Source: Microglena sp. YARC
Taxonomy: Eukaryota; Chlorophyta; Chlorophyceae; Chlamydomonadales; Chlamydomonadaceae
NCBI GenBank assembly: GCA_022414725.1
Contig: CM039463.1
Coordinates: 85,610,132-85,674,131, forward strand
Reading direction: 5' to 3'
Length of the DNA: 64,000 nt
The position numbers and the translations under genes were made by a program. How positions within the stretch are numbered: position 1 is the first letter of the stretch; every line of letters starts with the position of its first letter. The notes below the pieces were generated by a model that was not told the origin of the DNA, ran no database searches, and saw only the letters and a list, made by a program, of their open reading frames with translations. This document shows, piece by piece, positions 11,431-20,699 of this stretch.

Positions 11431-11870
11431 AGTTCTTATTTTCAGCTAAGAGCAGTAGCTTCTAGGTAGCTCCCTGGGCTCTCTCTTCATTCAAACCTTA
11501 AGCTTCCTAGGCACCTGTAAGCTAATATCATTGACTTTCCAGAATTCCAGTGCTCCTGGATACTTTGGGTTTGGCCCAGTGGCAGCCTCAGGGAGCTGCC
11601 TAGAAGCTGATATCATTGACTTTCCAGTGCTTCTAGATACTTTGGGTTTAGCCCAGTGGCAGCCTCAGGGAGCTGCCTAGAAGCTGATATCATTGACTTT
11701 CCAGTGCTTCTAGATACTTTGGGTTTGGCCCAGTGGCAGCCTCAGGGAGCTGCCTAGAAGCTGATATCGTCGACTCTTTAGTGCTCCTGGAATCTTTGGG
11801 TTAGGCCCAGTGGCAGCCTCAGGGAGCTGCGAAGAAGCTGGTTCTGGTAGCCGAAAAGACAAGTTCTATG
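11431..11870. mobile_element. Long-TIR MITE, family A, copy 1 (internally amplified)
   Basis: The left end reads TTTTCAGCTAAGAGCAGTAG then CTTCTAGGTAGCTCCCTG. The right end reads the inverse, ending GAAGCTGGTTCTGGTAGCCG. The right half (a block of about 93 bp with TTTGGGTTTGGCCCAGTGG and CAGGGAGCTGCCTAGAAGC) is repeated four times in tandem, making this copy about twice as long as its relatives. Confidence 0.8.
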
Positions 11871-11879
11871 CAGCGTCGC

Positions 11880-12095
11880 CTGCGACGCTAAAAAATGGCA
11901 GAGAGTGATCGCGAGTGAGCGACAGGTGGCAACGGAAGCGAGTTAGTTACGAGGGCGTTGGCTGACGTGTCGAGCTTCATCACGGTCAGATGGATGGATG
12001 GTTGGATGGATGGTCGGACGGACAAATGGGTAACGCTGGGGGCTCCCGCCTCCCAGAAGGGGGGGCTCCGTCAAAAACAGTGAAATGGGGGAGGA
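11880..12095. repeat. Dispersed repeat, copy 1 (paired with 30225-30420)
   Basis: It shares with 30225-30420 a string of blocks in the same order: GTTAGTTACGA, GTTGGCTG, TGGTCGGACGGAC, GGGGGCTCCCG, GGGGGGGCT and CGTCAAAAA. Both copies lie beside a family A MITE. The class is unknown. Confidence 0.6.
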
Positions 12096-12099
12096 CCTC

Positions 12100-12515
12100 C
12101 TACGTGAGTTAACACCCATCAGAAAGGCGGGGTATGTCAGACCACTTGCCAATTGTGACTTTCACCACTACCCCTAGCAACCTAGGATTACCATGTTTAG
12201 ACCCCGTTTTAACATGTTACAATTACACTCATGTAATTATGTTCGAATCTATAATTCAATATATGTTTATCCAGACTAAAAAGGTCTAATCGGTATCTCC
12301 CACCGACCCATAGTGCGTCTACTCTTTTGCAGGAGTGGCAACGCCATTCGAACTGAATACTCAGTGCCTCTGGTCTGTGTCGGGAGACCCACCTCCTGGG
12401 GTGAAATACCTTTCACAACTTTCAAGAAGAAGAAAAACTTAGTGTGCTCTCTGGTTTCCGTGGGTATTGTGATTTTCCTTAGCTTCTCGTAGAGACGATG
12501 GGGAAGAGGCACGGT
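12100..12515. other. No gene seen; fragment shared with 27310-27350
   Basis: The segment near 12325-12350 (GGCAACGCCATTCGAACT) is the inverse of a block near 27325-27345, which suggests a dispersed repeat. Nothing else is recognisable. Confidence 0.4.
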
Positions 12516-12519
12516 AGGT

Positions 12520-12880
12520 AATGACACAGTTGTTACACAGTTGTTACAGTTGTTACACACAGTTGTTAACACAGTTGTTACACACACAGTTGTTTACAAC
12601 ACAGTTGTTAACACAGTGTTAAACACAGTTGTTTAAACACAGTGTTAAACACAGTTGTTAAACACCAGTTGTTAAACACAGTTGTTAAAACACAGTTGTT
12701 AAACACACGTTGTTAACCACAAGTTGTTAACACAGTGTTAAACACAGTTGTTAACACAGTTGTTAAACACAGTTGTTAAACACAGTTGTTAAACACAGTT
12801 GTTACACAGTTGTTAAACACAGTTGTTACACAGTGTTAAACACAGTTGTTAAACACAGTTGTTACACAGAGATAAAGGCA
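12520..12880. repeat. ACAGTTGTTAAAC minisatellite
   Basis: About 25 variable units of 10-14 bp built on CACAGTTGTTAA. Confidence 0.95.
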
Positions 12881-13059
12881 ATGACGAAATAACGGTAGGA
12901 GCCGGCGGCCTCAGGGTCACCGGTGCTACAATCAAAGCGCCCTAGCTGGCTGATGGTATCAGCCTGCTAGCTGGCTGCCGGTCCAGAGTCGCAGACCTGG
13001 CCGGACTTCATACATACCGGGCCAGTATGGTACACCCGATATGTGTACCATAACAGGTA

Positions 13060-13150
13060 TCGCACGGGGGGACTTGGAATTGGAGGACGGTGGGCAGTCT
13101 GGAATTGGCTAAAAAGCCATGTAACAATTCAATTTTAATTTGACATTCGC
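13060..13150. repeat. Dispersed repeat G, copy 1
   Basis: It shares with 13440-13540 and 14660-14760 a GGGGGACTTGGAATTGG-like start, a GGTGAGCAG-like middle and a GTAACAATTCAAAAT-like end. All three have the same orientation. Class unknown. Confidence 0.55.
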
Positions 13151-13439
13151 AAACGTCAAATTAGAGCGCTCGTGTTGATTTAGCAACTGCAGCTCTGCAC
13201 ATGAGGTGTGGACATTCCAATCATCCAAATGCTGTTTGAAATTGAAATTGAAATTGAAATTGAGATTGCTACATCCGAGTAATGCGCCACTCTCAGGACG
13301 TGAAGTTAACGACACCACTGCGTAAGCCGTAATCATCCAAATACTGTTTCATCATACAAAGCGGATACGGTTCAAAGTGTTCAAAATATCATTTCAGATC
13401 ACCATTTCGCTTAATATGCTCCTTTAGCCCCAGGTTTCC

Positions 13440-13540
13440 GCGACTTTTGTGCAGGGGAACTTTGGATTTGGAGATGGTGAGCAGCCCGGGATTGCCTGAC
13501 AACATGTAACAATTAAAATTAAAATTCCGAGCACCATCTG
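13440..13540. repeat. Dispersed repeat G, copy 2
   Basis: See copy 1 at 13060. This copy has GGGGAACTTTGGATTTGG and ATGTAACAATTAAAATT. Confidence 0.5.
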
Positions 13541-13950
13541 TACGATGAATGTTGATGATACAGATTCAAGTTCTAGTATGATGATACCAGTATTTTGTTT
13601 TTAAGAACTCCCACACCTGGTAATATCTACAAGCACTGTTTCGATTTTTTGTGGAGAAACCCTTGTGGGTGGCGGGAGCCCCCAGGGTCACTGCTTTGTT
13701 TGCCTGGCCACAAGAAACAAGAACCCCTGGCCCTAACTGTCTTTGAAACCCTGGCTTCGGTCAGCTGCACTCAATTCCGTTGCCACCTGTCGCTCCGAAA
13801 TCTAACACTCTCTGCAATTTTTCCTAGGAATTCATAGGCTACTCAAGGCAGCCTCCAGTCCTCCACCCAGAGCAGCCGAGAGTTGAATAAAGAGACAAGA
13901 AACAATTCAATTTCATTTTTTACAAGTTGTCTTCACCATTGCGTTGGAAT

Positions 13951-14189
13951 CAGGGTTGTTCTACACGCCGAGTGTAGCAAGGCGCACACAGATTTTGAAG
14001 AGTCTGCTGCATCTCAAAGGGTCTGAATACGAGCCGCACACAGGTTTTGGAGGGGCCATCGCGTCGCAGAAAGAGCTTCTGAGTGTCTATTGCATCGAAG
14101 AGGGTCTGATTGCATCTCAGACACAGATTTGTGAGGTCGGGTTTGTTGCGTCGCAGACACAGATTTTGGAGTCCCCCAGAACAACCCTG
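13951..14189. mobile_element. hAT-like MITE, family C, copy
   Basis: Termini CAGGGTTGTTCT and AGAACAACCCTG form inverted repeats. The interior carries the family C words (CGCAGACACAGATTTTGGA and GCATCTCA types, read from the inverse strand of 46738-46982). A clear target duplication is not visible. Confidence 0.7.
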
Positions 14190-14659
14190 GCATTCTGTTC
14201 TAAAACGTTCCACGTTGTAGAGCATTGACTACCCACGTTCGCTCCGCTCGTGGGCGGTGGGCAGTCAAAGCTGGAGGAAAACGTATTCAAACGTGCGCCT
14301 GTGTTATGTTGAGTTCAGAATGGCTAAGGTAGTCCTATTGATTGCAAAGCAGGACCAACCGGCGCATGACGAACATGTATTTACCGCCCTCAACTAAGCA
14401 GATACACCACGTTTACACCGGTCACACTGGAGGAGGAGGAGGAGGAGGAGGAGGAGCAATTTAACCTAAGGGTTCGGCGCCCGTGAGCGCCCTCGGGCGA
14501 CGCCAGCCGGCGTTGCGCATGACAAACATGTATTTATACTTATCTACGTGGCAAGGCATAGCATAACTCCCACACTTGGGCAAATGCACGCAGCACATTT
14601 ACTACGGCTACAAGTTTTTAAACTGAATTATCCTCTTAGTATGCTCCCTGCTTTCCGTG

Positions 14660-14760
14660 GGTATCGCACGGGGGGGCTCGGAATGGGCAGCAGTGAGCGG
14701 CTCAGATTTTGCTGAAGAACCACGTAACAATTCAAAATCAAAACGCAATACTCCTTGGTG
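14660..14760. repeat. Dispersed repeat G, copy 3
   Basis: See 13060. A (GGA)n run lies upstream at 14430-14455. Confidence 0.5.
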
Positions 14761-14867
14761 ATGATGCTGAGAGAGCTCATGGCGAGACTTGGACCAAGGC
14801 ATGCGCGCTGTTGCGCTGCCTGAGGACCTGATTATTTTGAAACTCATGCACCTGGTAATGTCGACAA

Positions 14868-15012
14868 GCTGTACAAGTTGTTTACAAGCTGTACAAGTTG
14901 TCTACAAGCTGTACAAGCTGTCTGCAAGCTGTACAAGTTGTCTACAAGCTGCACAAGCTGTCTACAAGCTGTACAAGTTGTCTACAAGCTGTACAAGTTG
15001 TCTACAAGTCGT
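14868..15012. repeat. 20-bp TACAAGCTGTACAAGTTGTC minisatellite
   Basis: About seven units. Each is partly palindromic (AGCTGTACAAGTTGT types). The open frame across the array (TSCLQAVQVVYKLYKL) is a periodicity artefact. Confidence 0.9.
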
Positions 15013-15164
15013 GGCATAGCGATGCATGGGTTTGGCACTGCCCTCTAACCCCACCGAGCTCCGCGCTTTGCCATGCTTGGAATCAAGCTTGAGTAGCCGA
15101 AGTGGCTACTTAACCTGGCCTACAGAAATCTGAAATAAAAAACACTGTACCACAAGGTTTTGTT

Positions 15165-15245
15165 TATTGCTTTTCTTTTCAGCTATGAGCACCTGCGTCT
15201 AGGCAGCTCCCCTGGCTGGCTATTGAGCTTCTAGGCACTTGGGCC
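15165..15245. mobile_element. Family A MITE, left-end fragment
   Basis: CTTTTCTTTTCAGCTATGAG followed by TCTAGGCAGCTCCCCTGGCT matches the left inverted repeat of family A. The right half is absent. Confidence 0.6.
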
Positions 15246-15401
15246 TGTAGTCTTCACATCTACTAGCAACACGCAAAAGAAGGCAGTTAGGCCCATAGTC
15301 TTCAGATCAATAAGCAACATTAGATGAAGGCAGTGGGGACCCTAGCTTCCACATATTCTGATACATAGTTTTCGGATGTACAACCAGTGTACAACCAACA
15401 T

Positions 15402-15602
15402 TTAGATGAAGGCCAGGTCCTTGCCCCAGTACACCACTTCCAGCTTGGCGATGAGGTTGGACACCCCAATGCGCAGGTGGCTTGGGACCAAGGCGTTGGT
15501 TGATTGGCATCGGACAAAGGCCTCGGTCGACGTTGAACCCTTAGGTATTATCGGCATCTCTGCTGCCGGGAGTACGCGCGTTGTACTGAGTAAAGCCTTC
15601 AT
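15402..15602 (-). pseudogene. Duplicated kinase tail (partial copy of the last kinase exon)
   Basis: A 66-codon minus-strand frame ends SNLIAKLEVVYWGKDLAFI and TAA. The true kinase ends SNLVAKLDIVYWGKDSAFI and TAG only about 20 bp upstream. The part further upstream in the copy is scrambled relative to the exon. A third, shorter copy of the stop region occurs near 15318 (TTAGATGAAGGCAGT). It could serve as an alternative last exon, but no acceptor is obvious, so I treat it as a duplicate fragment. Confidence 0.6.
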
Positions 15603-15622
15603 TGGGGGACGGTAACCAATGA

Positions 15623-15742
15623 CTAGATGAAGGCAGAGTCCTTGCCCCAGTACACTATATCCAGCTTGGCTACAAGGTTGGACGCCTCAATCTCCCGAAG
15701 TACATCAAGTACAGCAGTGAAGTTGGGACGCATGTGGGGGTC
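15623..15742 (-). CDS. Kinase exon 7 (last)
   Basis: 120 nt after acceptor TTTGTGCAG. It encodes DPHMRPNFTAVLDVLREIEA (kinase subdomain XI with the conserved Arg) and the tail ending KDSAFI with TAG at 15625-15623. Confidence 0.9.
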   Translation of the reverse strand, partial: DPHMRPNFTAVLDVLREIEASNLVAKLDIVYWGKDSAFI

Positions 15743-16795
15743 CTGCACAAAGGCAATGATATGCAGTGGGTTGGATATGGGATGAGGTTTATTTGCATTG
15801 AGACTTGCAGTGGGTGATTTTTGATAGTATAGGTAGTATAGTCGTACACGTCAGCTGTACCCTACCCTAGCAGAAGCGAGGATATGATATCTAACTGTTA
15901 TAGGATAGGTAGTACAGTCGTACATGCTGACTGTACCCTACCCTAGCAGAAGCGAGGATATGATATCTAACTGTTATAGGATACGTAGTACAGTCGTACA
16001 TGCTGACTGTACCCTACCCTAGCAGAAGCAGGGATATGATATCTAACTGTTATAGGATAGGTAGTACAGTCGTACATGCTGACTGTACCCTACCCTAGCA
16101 GAAGCAGGGATATGATATCTAACTGTTATAGGATAGGTAGTACAGTCGTACATGCTGACTGTACCCTTCCCAGGCAGAAGCGAGGATATCATCCCGCTCT
16201 CTGCTACTTGATATATGATCTTACATCAGGTAGCAGAGAGGGGGATGATTTCCTTGTTCCTGCTAGGATAGGGTGCAGCCGACTAGTACGACTGTACGAA
16301 CTACACTATAACAGTTAGATATGATGTAGACTTGTTGAAAGAGGCGCCTGCTGTGCTTTGGGGGTGTGTGTGTGTGTGGGGGGGGGGGGGGGATTTTAGG
16401 GTGGTTTTTTTTCTATGGATCACTGTGGAATGCAGGTGGAGCCCTCCGGAGTACATCAATGACAGCGGGTGAGTTGGGACGCATGTGGGGGTCCAATGCA
16501 CAGTCATGAGTTGCAGGGTGGGTAAGATATGGGGACCTGTTGCATGAGGTGTGGGGTCACAGGGTGGGGTACATATGGGGTTTCAAGTTTTTCAAATTAT
16601 CACTGTAGCACTAACTTTGGGCCCCCGCAGTATATCAAGGACAGCGGGTAAGTTGGGACGCATGTGGGGGTCCAATGCACAGTCATGAGTTGCAGGGTGG
16701 GTTAGATATGGGGAACTGTTGCATGAAGTGTAGGGTCACAGGGTGGGTTGCACATAGGGTTTGGGTTTTTCAAATTATCACTGTAGCATGAACTT

Positions 16796-16828
<33 letters not shown>

Positions 16829-19800
16829 TTGGTAAAAGGATAGTTTGGGGTTCAGTTCATCAATGCCTTTTTCTTTTTAGCCCTTCCTGTCTCGATTGGG
16901 CAAGTCCCTTAAGCCCATTTGGCCTACCCCTGGACTGTAACATGCATACATGGGGTTCAGCAATGGGTCAAAGTTAAGGTTTTAGTTGAGGTGTAGGTGT
17001 AAGTGCAGGTAGAGTTATTGACAGATAGATATTGAATATGCACTCACCTGAGCTGAAGTTGCCTGGATGATCTCCTAAAGTTCATTAGGCCAATGCTTGA
17101 GGATCGTGGGGTGGAAGCCCCTCACCACTCTCTCATATGCCTAGTTGTTGATGAACACAAATTAACAAAAGGCACTAACCTGAGCCCAAGTAGCCTGGAT
17201 GATCTCCACGAGCTCCTTAGGCCAATGCTTGGGGATCGTGGGGCGGAAGCCCCTCGCCACTCTCTCAGCATACGCCTGCACATTGAAAATTGTTCTTTTT
17301 TTAGTTTTCGCTTTAGCCCCCTCTGGACCCCCCAGGGTCCCGGGGCTGAAGCCCCAAGTTCCCCCCGTGTATCTATCCGCCGTCTGTCTGTCTGTCCGTC
17401 CGCTGCCCGCCTGTCCGACAGATGTCCAGTTTGAACGATTCCGACCACCTCTGCACCCACAATTTTTGCTCATAGTTGGAGTGCGAATGACAGTTATCAG
17501 CATCGCAACGGTCAAGATCGCCACTCTCTCAGCATATGCCTGTGCATTGAAAATTGTTCTTCTTTTAGTTCTTTTCAAGGAGGCAGTACAAGGCAGCCGT
17601 GCAGTTCTTGAGCTGATGTCCACCCACTACCTGGACAGGCAGAACAACATCATCAAGACAGGCGTGGGAAAACTGAACTTTGTTACGCCATGCCACTGGG
17701 TGTGAGATTGAAGGAACCTTCCCGTTCGCTTGCAATATGGAAGATGTTTTTTAGCTTTCGCAGACTGCTACTGCGCCTGGGATCATACTACCGCGCAAAT
17801 ACGGAGGAAAGTTCTTAGCCTCTTTCAAGGCGGCAGGTGGGAAGGATAGTTTATATTTTTAAAACATATTTATCAAACTCGTCACAAAAATAAATCTCTG
17901 AAAATCAAAAAAAATCTTCACAAATGGAACAATCTTCTGAAAAAGCTGTAAGCTTGTATAGGTGGGTATGTGTGGGTGTTACAGGGGTAGGTGGGTGGTG
18001 CTACTGCTCAAAGCCAACATGTTGGCTGCAGGGTTGTCGTGGGTGCTGTAGAGTGGTTATGGAACTTGCCTGTGCGTCTTTCCTAGGATCGTTCTTGATC
18101 TCGTCCACGAGCATGAGCTTTCGATGCAGCACTTCGAACAAGATGACGCCAAAGCTGAAAATGTCGACCTTCTCGTTGTATGGCTGCCCCAGGACCACCT
18201 CGGGCGCCATGTACGCCCAACTCCCCACGGCTTCTGTCAGGTTGTACCTACACGGGTGGACAGGTTCGTGGGTGGGTGGGTAGGTGGATGGGAGGATGGG
18301 TGGGTGGGTTGGTGAATGGGTGGGTGACTAGATGGATGATTGGGTACACCCAACTGCCCATGGCTTCTGTCAGGTCGTACCTACACAAGAATGGCAGTTT
18401 TATTTTACGGGGAAAGAAACACTTATTGCATGTACGGGAAAGGGCTAGACAGTTATGACCAAAGAATCCTGAATTCAAACATTGTACTTCATGTGCGCCC
18501 AACTGCCCACAGCTTCTGCCAGGTTGTACGTACACAAGCCCAGCAGTAGGGCTGGTTGACGAGTAGAGTAGATATTGGTTATTGGAGGTTGGCTCCAGTG
18601 CAAGCAAACGGGCTGGCTGGCTAACCCCCTTAACCTCAAGCCTCGTAGTAAGGCGTACTATTTATTACTGCTCGGAGGGGAGGAGCGCTATGAGTGGGCG
18701 CGCTTGTCTCTATAATGCCAATACATGACCGCATGACCCCAAAGGTTGCCATCCCACTTGAGCCTTACGAGTGCGTGCGCTTGTGGCTTTAATACACATG
18801 CATGACCCCATGACCCCAATGGTTATTATTTATGAACCCACCAAAACCCCAGCTCTGTGCCCAGCTCACCTGATCTCATTCACCCATGAGGCCATGACCC
18901 CATGACCCCAATGGTTATCACGTATGAACCCACCCAAACCCCAGCCCTGTGCCCAGCTCACCTGATCTCATCCACCCGTGCCACTGCTCAGCGGGGAGGA
19001 GTCATACAAGTGTGTGCGCTTGTCTCTATAAAGCCCATGCATGACCCCATAACCCTGATGGCTATCATCCCACTTCAGCCCTACCAGTTATATGTGTGTC
19101 TATAATGCCGATACATGGCCCATGACCCCTATGGTTAATGGTTATTATCCCACTTGAGCCCTATGAGTTATACGGGTGTCTGTAATGCCCATTTATGACC
19201 CCATAACCCCAATGATTACTACTTATGAAGCCACCCGAACCCCATCTCTGTGCAGCTCACCTGATCTCATTCACCCGTGCCACTGCGAGGCAGGGAGGAG
19301 CCCTACGAGCGTATGCGCTTGTCTCTATAATGCCAATGCATGACCCCATGACCCCAATGGTATCTTCCCACTTCAGCCCTGCGAGTTCTACGGGTGTCTG
19401 TAATGCCCATGCATGATCCCATAACCCCAATGGTTATTACTTATGAAGCCACCTGAACCCAATCTCTGTGCCTAGCTCACCTGATTTCATTCACCCATGT
19501 AACTGCTCGGCGGGGAGGAGCCCTACGAGTTCTACCGGTGTCTATAATGCCCAGATCGTCTAACGCTACTGCGGTATCGTTTTGGCTGGTGCTCTGCTGT
19601 GCTATGTACTTGTCCAGCAGCTGGTGGTTGCGGGCCATCTTCTCGTCCTTGGCACTGGCAGCAGGCTTGGGATCAGCAGCTGCAGCCTCAGTAGTAGTAG
19701 CAGAGTTGGCGGAAGACGTAGAAGCAGCAGTGGCCGAGACTTCGCTAGCTTCCTCAACAGTGGATGTTTCTCCCATCCTGCCCACCACTTTAAGTTTGAT

Positions 19801-20416
19801 CTCCTTCATCTTCGCCATCAACTTCTGCATGGAGGTGGTTCGCTGAGGGGCACGTCGAAGCTTTACCCGGGGGTCAGCTGGGCTCTCCTACACGGGTAAT
19901 TTATGTTGATGTTATGACCAAGCATTTGGTTGGGAGTGCAGGGGCAGGGGCAGGGGCAGGGGCAAGTATGGAGGGTTGGGTGGTGGAGGGGGAGATGGAC
20001 TGGGAGGTGGTAGTGGTGGAGGGGGGCAGGGGAGGTTGTGGGTGCAGGTGTCTAGATGCAGGATTTGGTCAAGGTTTTGGTTCAGGTCTGGGTCTGGGTT
20101 TAGATGTAAGTTTAGGTTTGGCTTTAGATGTAGGTGTGGATGTAGACGCAGGAGTAGGTTCACGTTTTGCCTGAAGTTCTGGCATGCTTGTTGGTATCCT
20201 ATGTCTCAGTACCGTATGTCATGCTTGTTACATGGATTTGCTGCATGTGATGTGATGTGGTGTGTGATTTATTGACTGACTAACTGACTGACTGACTGGC
20301 TGATTGTTCGATCCTATGACACATAATTTAATTGATACTGTGATTGATTGGTTGATTGGCAGATAATCTGGTTGATTGATCAATTGGTTGGTTGATTTAT
20401 TGATTGACAGATAGTC

Positions 20417-20479
<63 letters not shown>

Positions 20480-20502
20480 TTGGTTGGTTGATTGGTTGAT
20501 TA

Positions 20503-20555
<53 letters not shown>

Positions 20556-20660
20556 CAGATAATTTGATTAATTTATAGATTTAATGATTGACAGATAATC
20601 TGACTGATTGATTAATTGACGGATAATTTGACTGACTGGTCGATAGACAGATAATTTGAC

Positions 20661-20699
<39 letters not shown>

